Assembly: GCF_004364635.1 (NCBI RefSeq)
Contig: NZ_SOAX01000002.1
Span: 62,001 to 126,000, forward strand
Source: Halospina denitrificans
GTDB taxonomy: Bacteria; Pseudomonadota; Gammaproteobacteria; Pseudomonadales; Oleiphilaceae
Reading direction: 5' to 3'
DNA: 64,000 bases
The notes below the pieces were generated by a model, which saw nothing but the letters and a program-made list of their open reading frames with translations, was not told the DNA's origin and searched no databases. Shown piece by piece: positions 9,354-17,775 of the stretch (within the stretch, counting starts at the first letter, position 1; every line of letters starts with the position of its first letter). The position numbers and the translations under genes were made by a program.

Positions 9354-9785
9354 TTAATCCATGATGAAGTGGGCGCGCGCCGTGGCGATGGGCTTGCGGC
9401 GGGACTGCTGCCAGGCGGTGACAATGACGTTCGCCACCCGGTTGCCCTGGCGCGTGAGGTGGCATTCCGAGAAGGTATCCCGGTCGAGGCCGGCACGGAG
9501 GTAGTCCAGCGAGAAATCGACAATGCGCGGAAGCCGGGGCGTTTCCTGGGACATCATCAGTGAGATCATGGCGGACATCTCCATGAAGCCGCCGATAACA
9601 CCACCATGGATCGCTGGCAGTATCGGATTCCCCAGATTGTCCTCGTTGCGCGGCAGCCGGAAGACCACCTCATCGCCGAAAGTCTCACTGCCCATCCCCA
9701 GGGTGCGAGCATAGGGGACGGCATCAATCAGCTTCTGGTAATCCCCTGCCTGAAGCGCCTTGCGCATTTCCTGGGAAAGGCTCAC
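9354..9785 (-). CDS. PaaI family thioesterase (second of a tandem pair)
   Basis: A 143-residue hotdog-fold protein with the PaaI-type core: LPAIHGGVIGGFMEMSAMIS (residues ~57-76), where the HGG turn precedes the central helix, followed by VDFSLDYLRAGLDRDTFSEC. It probably hydrolyses an acyl-CoA. Its ATG overlaps the TGA of the upstream thioesterase gene by 4 bp, so the two are translationally coupled and may form a mixed hotdog assembly. Substrate unknown. Confidence 0.85.
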   Translation of the reverse strand: MSLSQEMRKALQAGDYQKLIDAVPYARTLGMGSETFGDEVVFRLPRNEDNLGNPILPAIHGGVIGGFMEMSAMISLMMSQETPRLPRIVDFSLDYLRAGLDRDTFSECHLTRQGNRVANVIVTAWQQSRRKPIATARAHFIMD

Positions 9786-10258
9786 TCCGCGTCTCCTCCC
9801 GTAATCAGTTCCCGATAGGCCTTGGGCGTCGCTTCCGGCCCGATCCGCATAAAAGTGCCCACGCAGTGGGCAATCGTCTGGTCCGGGTCTGCCTGGTAGG
9901 CTTCACAGCGGGTGAAGATGATGTTGTTGGTGACCCGGTAGACAATGGCCCGGGCATAGACCGGATGGCCCGGCTCGGCCGCCCGCATGTAGTCCACGCG
10001 CAGATCCAGTGTCGGGCACAGCTCAAATTCCGGCAGCGCACAGATCACAACCGTGCCCGAGGCCGTATCCATGAGGGTGGTGATCGCGCCGCCGTGAATG
10101 ACGCCGGTCTCCGGATTACCGACAATGGCGTCGGTGTAGGGAAGCTCTACGACCAGCTCATTCTTCCGGGCGGAAACGGCCTGGATGCCGAGGTGCTGAC
10201 AATGGCGCAGCGTACCGATAAAACGGGACACCCGGCCGAACAGGGTTTCATCATTCAT
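9782..10258 (-). CDS. PaaI family thioesterase (first of a tandem pair)
   Basis: A 158-residue hotdog thioesterase. The signature NPETGVIHGGAITTLMDTAS (about residues 48-67) has the HGG turn and the acidic residue used in the DUF4442/PaaI group, and LDLRVDYMRAAEPGHPVYA forms the next strand pair. It differs from its downstream partner mainly in a longer N-terminus and C-terminal tail. The pair diverges from the M48 protease gene. Confidence 0.85.
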   Translation of the reverse strand: MNDETLFGRVSRFIGTLRHCQHLGIQAVSARKNELVVELPYTDAIVGNPETGVIHGGAITTLMDTASGTVVICALPEFELCPTLDLRVDYMRAAEPGHPVYARAIVYRVTNNIIFTRCEAYQADPDQTIAHCVGTFMRIGPEATPKAYRELITGGDAE

Positions 10259-10336
10259 GGCGGTTTTGCGTTTCGATTGGGAACGGGCGCACTATAACGA
10301 AAACAGGACATGATTCACAGCGAGGTGAGACAGGTT

Positions 10337-11626
10337 ATGCGGCAACATCCGGCCTTACGGACCCTTCCCCTTATCCTTCTGACAGCACTGGTTCTGGGCG
10401 GCTGCACCACCAACCCGGTCACCGGTGAAAGCCAGCTCCGCCTGATGATGTCGGAGGACGAGGAAGTTGCCATCGGCAAGGAACAGTACCAGCCCACCCT
10501 CCAGATCCAGGGTGGGCGCTATTACCGGGGCGAGGAACTCAATGCCTACGTCAGCGAGGTGGGCCAGTCCCTGGCCAGGGTTAGCGACCGCCCCAACATG
10601 CCCTACGAGTTCACGGTCATCAACAGCGGTGTCCCCAATGCCTGGGCCCTGCCCGGGGGCAAAATTGCCATCAACCGCGGGCTGCTCGTAGAGCTGGACA
10701 ACGAAGCCCAGCTCGCCGCCGTCCTGGGCCACGAGGTCGTCCACGCCGCCGCCAGCCACAGCGCCCAGCGCATGCAGCGCGGCATGCTCATCAATCTGGG
10801 CGTGGCCGGCATCGGCCTCGGCGTGGCCCTGAGTGACAACCGCTACGCCCCGCTGATCATGGGCGGCGCCGCCGTCGGCTCCCAACTGATCATGGCCCAG
10901 TACAGCCAGGCCCATGAACTGGAATCCGACCGCTACGGCATGCAGTACATGGCAAAGGCCGGCTACAACCCCGAGGCCGCCGTCGAACTGCAGCAGGTGT
11001 TCGTGAAACTGTCCGAGGGCGGCAACAACGACTTCATCACCGGCCTTTTCCAATCCCATCCGCCCTCACAGGAACGGGTCGAGGCCAACCGGAAAATCGC
11101 AAAGGAATTGGGCAGCACGGGTGAATTCTACTCTGAGCGCTATGAGCAGAAGCTCGCCGGCCTGCGCCGGGACCGCGATGCCTACACGGCCTACGACAAG
11201 GCGCGGAAGGCGATGCAGGAGGAAGAGCGTGAAAAGGCCATGGCCCTGATTGAATCCGCGATTGACCAGGTGCCGAATGAAGCAGCATTCTTCAGTCTGC
11301 GGGGTGATATCCGGCGGGAAATGGATAACGCGGACCAGGCGATGTCCGACTACAACCAGGCCGTGGAGCTCTATCCCCAGATGTTCCGCTACCGCCTGAA
11401 CCGTGGATTGCTCCACCGTGAGCAGGAGAACTGGGAGAGCGCGGAAAAGGACCTGAAGGCCTCCCTGGATTCGGTCCAGACCAGCATTGCCTACCTTGGG
11501 CTTGGTGATGCGGTGGCGGCGCAGGGAAGGAATTCGGAGGCCAGACAGTATTACCAGCGGGCTGCCCAGGATCAGGGGCAAATCGGGGAGCTTGCTCGTC
11601 AGCGACTTAAGGCAATGGGCAGCTGA
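10337..11626 (+). CDS. M48 family metalloprotease lipoprotein with TPR tail (BepA-like)
   Basis: A predicted periplasmic zinc protease tied to the outer membrane. After a short hydrophobic segment comes a lipobox, LVLGGC, for lipid attachment. The catalytic HEVVH motif lies near residue 131 in LGHEVVHAAASHSAQRM, and a downstream ELESDRYGMQYM supplies the third zinc ligand. TPR-like helices fill about residues 270-420. This is the layout of BepA/YfgC-type quality-control proteases that act on outer membrane proteins and LptD, so that role is inferred. The start at 10337 gives the normal lipoprotein signal; an ATG at 10310 is also in frame. Palindromic element copy 2 begins 28 bp after the stop. 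Confidence 0.9.
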   Translation: MRQHPALRTLPLILLTALVLGGCTTNPVTGESQLRLMMSEDEEVAIGKEQYQPTLQIQGGRYYRGEELNAYVSEVGQSLARVSDRPNMPYEFTVINSGVPNAWALPGGKIAINRGLLVELDNEAQLAAVLGHEVVHAAASHSAQRMQRGMLINLGVAGIGLGVALSDNRYAPLIMGGAAVGSQLIMAQYSQAHELESDRYGMQYMAKAGYNPEAAVELQQVFVKLSEGGNNDFITGLFQSHPPSQERVEANRKIAKELGSTGEFYSERYEQKLAGLRRDRDAYTAYDKARKAMQEEEREKAMALIESAIDQVPNEAAFFSLRGDIRREMDNADQAMSDYNQAVELYPQMFRYRLNRGLLHREQENWESAEKDLKASLDSVQTSIAYLGLGDAVAAQGRNSEARQYYQRAAQDQGQIGELARQRLKAMGS

Positions 11627-11654
11627 GCATACTCTCAGGCTCGCACAGACTCTA

Positions 11655-11767
11655 ATGAGGAAGGCGGGTATTGCTTTCCGGGAAGCTCCGGAGCCATGGA
11701 TGGCGGAGGGCAGCGTACATGGATGTATTCATAGCGGTTCCCGGAAAGCAATACCCGCCTTCCTCAT
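11655..11767 (+). repeat. Palindromic core-and-stem element, copy 2
   Basis: Perfect 30 bp outer arms at 11655-11684 and 11738-11767 enclose a 53 bp core. The core holds a hairpin around GCCATGGATGGC (CTCCG and CCAT pairing with ATGG and CGGAG across a 3 nt bulge) and GCAGCGTACATGGATGTATT. It lies directly after the M48 protease gene in the same direction. No T run follows the stem, so a classical terminator is not indicated. Copy 3 faces it 25 bp away. Confidence 0.88.
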
Positions 11768-11792
11768 GCACCAGAAATCGGCCATCGTGCCG

Positions 11793-11901
11793 AGGGCAGC
11801 GGGGGACACCTGTTCAGGACACGCTGTGAATACGTCCATGTAAGCTTGCTTCGGCCATCCATGGCCTCAGACAGTCCTGAACAGGTGTCCCCCGCTGCCC
11901 T
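11793..11901 (-). repeat. Palindromic core-and-stem element, copy 3 (reverse strand)
   Basis: Perfect 28 bp arms at 11793-11820 and 11874-11901. Read on the minus strand, the core contains GGCCATGGATGGCC and then TTACATGGACGTATTCACAG, the same core as the other copies. The outer stem begins 3 bp after the stop codon of the leftward alpha/beta hydrolase gene and reads in that gene's direction. Copies 2 and 3 are thus placed end to end between two convergent genes, one element per gene. Confidence 0.88.
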
Positions 11902-11904
11902 GTT

Positions 11905-12810
11905 TCAGACCTTGTGCTGGCCGAGAGCCTTTAAAACCCTTTTTGTAGTATCTTCCGGCTGCTGCTGCATGAAACAGTGTCCACCGGACACCCTTTCAGT
12001 GGAAATCCACTCATTGAAACCGTCCCAGCGAGCCACGGAATCCCGAACAAAATCGTAGGTACTCTCCCCGTAGATCACATGCGTCGGTGTCCGCACCTTC
12101 TTTAGAGTCCGCCAAAGTCCACGCGGAAAACCCGAGAAGATCTCCGCCTCCAACTCCGCCGGACACTTGAGTTCAATGCCCTCCCCCGTATCCTTCAGGG
12201 CAAAATCCACATAGCTCTGCAGCGCCTCTGGTTCCCAGCCCTTGAACATGCCGCGCCCTTCCAGGCTCTGATAGGCTGTTTCCCGGTCCAGCCAGTGGCT
12301 TCGGCGCTGGCGGGTCTTTTGGGCGAAGCTGTTGCGCTGCCAGAGGCCCAGGAAGGTGCCCACCTTCATCATCAGCAGCATCCGCTTCGAGAAGATGATC
12401 GGGTCCAGGAGCACCGAGCGGGTGAACAGGGAGGGGGCCCGGGCCATCATGAAGGCGGTCATGATGCCGCCGAAGCTGTGTCCCATGCCGTAATGGGGCT
12501 GATCCGGCCATAGGTGGCGGTAATCCCGCCAGACTTCCTCGCACAGCAGCGAGGTCTGGTTCCAGCCCTTGAAGTGGCCGTTGGCCTCGCTCTCGCCGTG
12601 GCCCTGGATGTCGCTGATGAAGAGGTCGTAGTGTTCGCCCAAGCGCCGAAGCAGTGGCCAGTACACCAGGCCGTTGTAGCCGTTGCCGTGGACGAAATGG
12701 ATGACGGGCCGGTCCGATGGTTCGGAATGGTAGCCGCTGACCCGGTGGCCGGCGGAGGTTTGTTTTTCCCAGTATCTCAGGCCGGTCTGGCTGGCAGTGC
12801 TCTCACTCAA
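11905..12810 (-). CDS. Alpha/beta hydrolase
   Basis: A 301-residue cytoplasmic alpha/beta hydrolase-fold enzyme. The oxyanion segment FVHGNGYNG lies near residue 40, the nucleophile elbow is GHSFGG near residue 110, a candidate acid lies in the later strand around HVIYGESTYD, and the catalytic histidine is in SGGHCFM near the C-terminus. There is no signal peptide. The substrate could be an ester or a lipid and cannot be told from sequence. It diverges from the SCP2-like/alcohol dehydrogenase pair. Its stop is almost fused to palindromic element copy 3. Confidence 0.85.
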   Translation of the reverse strand: MSESTASQTGLRYWEKQTSAGHRVSGYHSEPSDRPVIHFVHGNGYNGLVYWPLLRRLGEHYDLFISDIQGHGESEANGHFKGWNQTSLLCEEVWRDYRHLWPDQPHYGMGHSFGGIMTAFMMARAPSLFTRSVLLDPIIFSKRMLLMMKVGTFLGLWQRNSFAQKTRQRRSHWLDRETAYQSLEGRGMFKGWEPEALQSYVDFALKDTGEGIELKCPAELEAEIFSGFPRGLWRTLKKVRTPTHVIYGESTYDFVRDSVARWDGFNEWISTERVSGGHCFMQQQPEDTTKRVLKALGQHKV

Positions 12811-12960
12811 GACGGTACTCCAACAGCTTTTTGAGCGTTATCCTGTAATCAAAGTTGTCCTTGTGTTACAAAAGGCGTCGGACAATTCAGGCAGGCTCGA
12901 AATGCTTCGTAGCCTACCATGTCTCGTTTAATTCCACTGCAAATCAGGGAACAGACATTC

Positions 12961-13509
12961 ATGATCAGAGAACGATTACGACCTCTGGCGTCCCAGGCAA
13001 AACGCGGCTATGTCCGGCTCATGCTGGAAGTGGTCGGACGATCCATGGAAGCCATCAGTCAGGTGGACGAGCAGGTTCGCGGTGAAGTCAGCGTCCTGCC
13101 CAACGGATTCCTTTTCGCGATGCGCGTCATGCCCAATGGACCGGCTCTTGTGATGCGCAAGCAGCGCGACGGAAGCCTGCAGTATATTGGCGGTGACAGT
13201 GCCCAGAAGCCGGACCTGAGCGTCCAGTTCAAGCACCTGCATCACGCCTTCATGGTGCTCTCCTTTCAGGAAAAGACCGCCCAGGCCTTCGCCAACGACC
13301 GCATCCTTGTCGATGGGGACCTTGGTTACGCCACGCGCATGACCCGGGTCCTCAACCGGCTGGAAACCTTTATCCTGCCGAAGCTGGTCGCGGAGCGGGC
13401 TGTCAAGCAGTACCCGGATTCCCTGGGGCTGCCTGAGAAGCTGATTAACGGCGCACGCATCTATCTGAAAGTGGTTACCAATTTTGTGGACACGGTGAGG
13501 TCATCATGA
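12961..13509 (+). CDS. SCP2-like sterol/lipid-binding domain protein
   Basis: About 182 residues, resembling the SCP2 sterol-carrier/lipid-transfer fold. The central part (roughly residues 45-115) alternates strands and glycine turns (VLPNGFLFAMRVMPNGPALV, then LQYIGGDSAQKPDLSVQFKH), as in SCP2 proteins that hold a hydrophobic ligand. The ATG at 12961 is favoured because AGGGAA lies upstream; one at 12919 has no ribosome site. The last codons overlap the start of the alcohol dehydrogenase gene by 4 bp, so the two products are made together. A plausible reading is that this protein presents an aliphatic substrate to the dehydrogenase. That is inference. Confidence 0.65.
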   Translation: MIRERLRPLASQAKRGYVRLMLEVVGRSMEAISQVDEQVRGEVSVLPNGFLFAMRVMPNGPALVMRKQRDGSLQYIGGDSAQKPDLSVQFKHLHHAFMVLSFQEKTAQAFANDRILVDGDLGYATRMTRVLNRLETFILPKLVAERAVKQYPDSLGLPEKLINGARIYLKVVTNFVDTVRSS

Positions 13510-14687
13510 GCTATTACGAATTTTTCTGCCCGGTCAAGGTTATTGCCGGCCAGGCAGCACTGGAACATGTTCCCTACGAATTCTCGTCCCGGAACTGCAA
13601 GCGCCCCATGATTGTCACCGACAAGGGCGTACGGGCCGCTGGCCTCCTGGACAAGGTCCTGACCGCCTTTGAAGAGGGTGGCATGGACGTGACCGTCATC
13701 TATGACGACGTTCCGGCGGACTCGTCCAAGCAAACCGTCAAGGCCATCGCCAAGGAATACCGCAGCAAGAAGTGCGACGCCATCCTGGCCATCGGCGGTG
13801 GCTCGCCCATTGATACCGCCAAGGCGGTCAACATCCTCGTCTCCGAAGGCGGTGATGACATTGCCAAGTACTCCGGCGCCGGCGTTCTCACCCGCCCCCT
13901 GAAACCGTTTATTGTCATCCCCACCACGGCGGGCACCGGGTCCGAGGTAACCTCGGTTGCGGTTATCGCGGACACCGAGAAAGAGGTCAAGCTGGCCTTT
14001 GCCTCAAGCTTTATGCTGCCGGACGCCGCTGTCATCGATCCGCGCATGACGCTGACACTGCCGCCCCATATCACGGCTGCTACCGGCATGGACGCCATGA
14101 CCCACTCGGTGGAAGCATTCACCTGCATGGCCAAGAACCCGCTCAGTGATGCCTACGCATCCGCGGCGATCAAGAAGATCAGCGCCAACCTGCCCAAGGT
14201 CATGAAGAAGCCGGACGATGCGGAAGCACGGCTGGAGATGGCCCAGGCGTCCACCATGGCCGGGATTGCCTTCTCCAACTCCATGGTGGGACTGGTTCAC
14301 GCCCTTGGCCACTCGCTGGGTGCCATCTGCCACCTGCCTCATGGCCTCTGCATGAGCCTCTTCCTGCCCTATGTGCTGGAATACAACCTGGAGAGCATCC
14401 GCGAGCCGCTGAGCGAGCTGCTGCTGCCGCTGGCCGGACCGGAAATCTACGCCATGACGCCCAAGTCCCAGCGCGCGGAGGAGTCCATCGCCACCATCCG
14501 CAAGATGCGCGATGATCTTTACCGCGACTGCAAGCTGCCGCGCACGCTCCAGGAGACCGGCAAGGTGGACAAGAGCCAGCTGGACCGGATTGCACAGGCG
14601 ACCATTGATGATGGCTCCATCATGTTCAATCCAAGGGAAGCGACTCTGGAAGACGCTCGGGCGGTTCTCGAGAAAGCCTGGGGCTAA
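13506..14687 (+). CDS. Iron-containing alcohol dehydrogenase
   Basis: A 393-residue group III (iron-dependent) alcohol dehydrogenase interconverting an alcohol and an aldehyde or ketone with NAD(P). The cofactor motif GGGSPIDTAK is near residue 97. The metal-binding region has the expected Asp and His ligands, including MDAMTHSVEAF and GLVHALGHSLG. It is full length and starts by ATGA overlap with the SCP2-like gene. In hydrocarbon- or wax-degrading marine bacteria such enzymes often act on medium-chain alcohols. Combined with a lipid-binding partner, a fatty alcohol role is possible but not shown. Confidence 0.93.
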   Translation: MSYYEFFCPVKVIAGQAALEHVPYEFSSRNCKRPMIVTDKGVRAAGLLDKVLTAFEEGGMDVTVIYDDVPADSSKQTVKAIAKEYRSKKCDAILAIGGGSPIDTAKAVNILVSEGGDDIAKYSGAGVLTRPLKPFIVIPTTAGTGSEVTSVAVIADTEKEVKLAFASSFMLPDAAVIDPRMTLTLPPHITAATGMDAMTHSVEAFTCMAKNPLSDAYASAAIKKISANLPKVMKKPDDAEARLEMAQASTMAGIAFSNSMVGLVHALGHSLGAICHLPHGLCMSLFLPYVLEYNLESIREPLSELLLPLAGPEIYAMTPKSQRAEESIATIRKMRDDLYRDCKLPRTLQETGKVDKSQLDRIAQATIDDGSIMFNPREATLEDARAVLEKAWG

Positions 14688-15679
14688 ACCGGGCTGGTAC
14701 TGCGGACCAGAGGGGCCAGTGCTGCCGCAACGGCAGCCAGCCCCTGTTCGCGATTGACATCATCGGTCGCCAGGGGCACCAGAACCTGCTCCAGCGACGG
14801 GAAATCCCTCCGGATCGCCTCAAGGTGCTCCCTTTCCGCCTCACGCCGACGGGCCAAAAAGTCACCATCCGCCGAATCCGGCAGAACCCGGTTAATCACC
14901 AGGGTGTCCACTCGCATTCCGACTTCCCCCAGGGTTTTCACCATCCTCAGGGTTTCCTGACGTGACAGCCGGTCGGGGTTCAGCACTGGAACAAAACGGG
15001 TACGGTTCGGGTCCAGAAGCCTGTCCCTCATGGCCGCGTAGCGGTCCCGGCGCGCTTCCAGTATTCGGGCGGCACGATCCTCTGGGGCAGCATCACCGCC
15101 CTGCATGGCCCTCCCGGTATCGAGTGTTTCACGCCGCTTTGAGAGCAGGGCGTCCGTCCACCCCCGCATAGCCTCGGGCAACTGCAGCAGTTGGAGCGTG
15201 TGCCCCGTGGGCGCGGTATCAAACACAATCTGATCGTAGCGCTCACTGTTCTCGAGGGTGAGCCGAACCAGCTCATCCATCAGGGCGGACTCCTCGGCGC
15301 CCGGCGATGAGGCAGCAAGATCCGCCTGACGCATGGCGGCATCCCGGACCTCCGGGCTGGCGAGATTCGCGAGATTCTCACGCACCTCCCCCATGTAACG
15401 CTTGAGCGCGGCGTCGGGGTCGAGCTCCAGCGCATCCACGCCCTTTGACACGGAAACCGGATTGGCGGACAGAGATTGTTCCCAAAGGTCGCCCAGGGAG
15501 TGGGCGGGATCGGTTGAGATCAGCAGAACCTGCTGGCCCTGCTCGGCCAGAGCCACACTGAAGGCGGACGCGCAGGTAGTCTTACCCACACCGCCCTTGC
15601 CCCCGAAGAACGTCATTCGGGCACCGGCACCGGTATCCGGTTGCCTTTGGGGACGACGGAAAAGCCACCCTAGCAGCAT
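14684..15679 (-). CDS. ArsA/GET3-type ATPase
   Basis: A single-domain ArsA-family ATPase of about 331 residues. The deviant P-loop GGKGGVGKTT lies near residue 27, STDPAHSLGD follows as the switch region, and DTAPTGHTLQLLQLP is the conserved signature after Walker B. Family members either energise arsenite export or, as in eukaryotic GET3, handle hydrophobic membrane segments. No ars gene is nearby. It is the last gene of a tight operon behind cstA and the small Cys-Cys protein, overlapping the latter by 10 bp. This context suggests maintenance or assembly of the transporter. The ATG at 15679 has GGAGGGG upstream. Confidence 0.88.
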   Translation of the reverse strand: MLLGWLFRRPQRQPDTGAGARMTFFGGKGGVGKTTCASAFSVALAEQGQQVLLISTDPAHSLGDLWEQSLSANPVSVSKGVDALELDPDAALKRYMGEVRENLANLASPEVRDAAMRQADLAASSPGAEESALMDELVRLTLENSERYDQIVFDTAPTGHTLQLLQLPEAMRGWTDALLSKRRETLDTGRAMQGGDAAPEDRAARILEARRDRYAAMRDRLLDPNRTRFVPVLNPDRLSRQETLRMVKTLGEVGMRVDTLVINRVLPDSADGDFLARRREAEREHLEAIRRDFPSLEQVLVPLATDDVNREQGLAAVAAALAPLVRSTSPV

Positions 15680-15930
15680 CGGAACCCCTCCAGCGGGGAA
15701 TGCTCCATGCCCATGCGCTGATGCCACTCATGAAAATCCTCAAGCACGAACGGCATCAGCTCCAGGGTGTAGAAGGAGACCGGATTCGGGATGCCCAGCG
15801 ACTCGGACATTACCATCAGTCGGAACAGATCGTCCTGCCGCCGCTGGGCCCGTCGTGATATCCGTCGATAAGGGGCCTGGTACATCTCGTCATAGAAGCG
15901 CACCAGGCCCTGCCACCATAGCCTAACCAT
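15670..15930 (-). CDS. Small cory-CC-star-type protein ending in Cys-Cys
   Basis: An 86-residue protein, very rich in aromatic and charged residues (RLWWQGLVRFYDEMYQAPY near the start), that ends in Arg-Cys-Cys followed directly by the stop. I recognise it as the small 'cory-CC-star' family found beside CstA transporters and ArsA ATPases, from memory. It is unrelated in sequence to YbdD/YjiX, the short partners of E. coli CstA and BtsT, yet those also end in Arg-Cys-Cys. The ATG at 15930 overlaps the cstA stop by 8 bp, and its own end overlaps the ArsA gene. Probably an auxiliary subunit of the transporter; the molecular role is unknown. Confidence 0.75.
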   Translation of the reverse strand: MVRLWWQGLVRFYDEMYQAPYRRISRRAQRRQDDLFRLMVMSESLGIPNPVSFYTLELMPFVLEDFHEWHQRMGMEHSPLEGFRCC

Positions 15931-17617
15931 CACCCATATCCAGCATTTCCGAGGCTTCGCGTGAATGGCGCAAGGCATTGACGCCCTCCAGGACCAGCCA
16001 CACGTTCAGCACCAGAATACCGCCGCCAATCACCAGAAGCAGCATATTCCCATCCGCAAGGTAACCACCGATGTTGATCACCATGCTCCAGGCCGTCATG
16101 ACGCCCAGGAACAGGAAGGGAACCAGGGTAAATATAATCGGACGCTTGAGGTGCCACAGCACCAGCGTCAGGATCAGCAGCGACAGACCCGCCGTGAGCT
16201 GGTTGGTTGTACCGAACAACGGCCAGAGCACCATGCCACCGGCGCCGGGGTTGTTCGGGTCCGCAAAGAAAGCGAGTGCCGCGCAACTCAGGAAGACGAT
16301 CACGGTTGCGAAGTTAATGTTGCCAAGCGCAGGCATGCGGTATTGGCGACCAATCTCCCCCAGGATGAAGCGCTGGAGACGCATGCTGGTATCCAGGGTC
16401 GTGGCGGCAAAGGCAACCACCATCATGGACATGAATGTGGTCGCTACCTCCACCGGAATCCCCAGGTTCTCCACGTGGTTACCCGCACCCTGAACAAAAG
16501 CGGCAATGCCCTTGCTGCTGGCCTGAGCCCAGGTGCCGTAATGGTCGTTCCAGTCCCCGACGGTGGCAAAGCCGGCCGCTGTTGCCAGGATGGCCGCGAC
16601 CGCCAGCAGCCCTTCCCCGGTTGAGCCCAGATAACCGACAAAACGCGCATCGGTTTCATAGCGAAGCTGCTTCGAGGATGTCCCGGAACTGACCAGCCCA
16701 TGGAAGCCGGAGATGGCACCGCAGGCAATGGTCACGAAAAGCAGCGGGAGAAGAGGGGGCGCATCATCCGGCACCGCCTCGTTGTACATGGGGGCGACGA
16801 TCTCGGGCTGCCCGATAAAGACGCCCAGGTAAACCAGGACCAGGCACACAAACAGCAGATGCGAATTGATGAAATCCCGTGGCTGGAGCAGGAGCCAGAC
16901 CGGCAGCCGCGAGGCAATGGCGCCATAACCGAGCATGATCAGGACCCACCAGGCCGTGCTGGAGTAGCCCGCCATCTCCTTGGGCAACTCAAGGGGAACG
17001 ATGGTACCCGCGTACACCAGCCCCAACAGGGCTGCGAGCCCAACCAGGGAAGGCAGAACGATACCCCACTGGCGACGGTAGACCAGGAACCCGATAGCGA
17101 TGGCGATGGGAATCTGCAGCCAGTACGGAAGCACACTCTCCGGGAAGGTGGAGAAGAGCGTGCCAATGGCCACGGCAAACACCGCGTTCACCATCAGCAG
17201 CAGGAAGAAAATGATCAGCAGGAAAAGCGTCAGCGCGCGGGGACTGATGACGTTGCGGGCAATAGCGCCAATGGACTGGCCGCGATTGCGGACCGAGATC
17301 CAGAGGGTCCCGAAATCATGGATGCCGGCCATGAAAACGGTCCCAATGAGCACCCAGGCCAGGGCTGGCCCCCAGCCCCAAATCATGGCGATGGCCGGAC
17401 CGATGATGGGCGCGGCGCCTGCTACCGAAGTGAAATGGTGGCCCCAGAGGACATACTTGTTGGTGGGAACGAAGTCCACGCCATCCTCGAAACGCCGGGA
17501 CGGGGTCCGGTAATCCGGATCCAGCTGGAAAAGGCGTTCCGCAATAAAGCGGGAATAGAAATGATATCCCAGAAAAAAGACCACGAAGGCAATTAGTGCC
17601 ATCAACCAGCTCGTCAC
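15923..17617 (-). CDS. cstA: CstA family carbon starvation / pyruvate-type transporter
   Basis: A 564-residue polytopic inner-membrane protein of the CstA family, whose studied members import pyruvate or peptides. Recognisable segments are GHHFTSVAGAAPIIGPAIAM (residues ~59-78), the GTVFMAGIHDFGTLWISVRN stretch, FHGLVSSGTSSKQL in the middle and a series of hydrophobic spans. It is shorter than E. coli CstA (701) and BtsT (716), lacking mostly C-terminal material, but matches the compact CstA type seen in other proteobacteria. It is the first gene of the cstA / Cys-Cys protein / ArsA operon. Upstream, 17618-17722 should hold its promoter, just beyond the gabT terminator. Confidence 0.9.
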   Translation of the reverse strand: MTSWLMALIAFVVFFLGYHFYSRFIAERLFQLDPDYRTPSRRFEDGVDFVPTNKYVLWGHHFTSVAGAAPIIGPAIAMIWGWGPALAWVLIGTVFMAGIHDFGTLWISVRNRGQSIGAIARNVISPRALTLFLLIIFFLLLMVNAVFAVAIGTLFSTFPESVLPYWLQIPIAIAIGFLVYRRQWGIVLPSLVGLAALLGLVYAGTIVPLELPKEMAGYSSTAWWVLIMLGYGAIASRLPVWLLLQPRDFINSHLLFVCLVLVYLGVFIGQPEIVAPMYNEAVPDDAPPLLPLLFVTIACGAISGFHGLVSSGTSSKQLRYETDARFVGYLGSTGEGLLAVAAILATAAGFATVGDWNDHYGTWAQASSKGIAAFVQGAGNHVENLGIPVEVATTFMSMMVVAFAATTLDTSMRLQRFILGEIGRQYRMPALGNINFATVIVFLSCAALAFFADPNNPGAGGMVLWPLFGTTNQLTAGLSLLILTLVLWHLKRPIIFTLVPFLFLGVMTAWSMVINIGGYLADGNMLLLVIGGGILVLNVWLVLEGVNALRHSREASEMLDMGDG

Positions 17618-17722
17618 AACATCCTCCTGCTTAACTGCCCTGATCTGTCGGTTTCTTGTTTGTAGTGAACCTTAACCACTGATGCAAACCCTGTACAGAC
17701 ACCCTTCCCCGACACGGACCAA

Positions 17723-17750
17723 AAAAAGGGGCTCAATCGAGCCCCTTTTT
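17723..17750. terminator. Rho-independent terminator after gabT
   Basis: A perfect 12 bp stem, AAAAAGGGGCTC / GAGCCCCTTTTT, with loop AATC. It has T runs in both directions. It lies 26 bp beyond the gabT stop and separates gabT from cstA. Confidence 0.9.
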
Positions 17751-17775
17751 CAGTGCGTTGAGGTGTTCACCCCGA

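Noticed and set aside
11738-11792. Reading the elements as ordinary Rho-independent terminators
   Set aside because: Stems are far longer than needed, contain a conserved interior and lack a T run after the right arm in every copy.
11655-11901. Reading the palindromic elements as integron attC sites
   Set aside because: attC sites have conserved GTT/AAC ends and a variable loop. Here the core is conserved and the stem varies, and no integron integrase is present.
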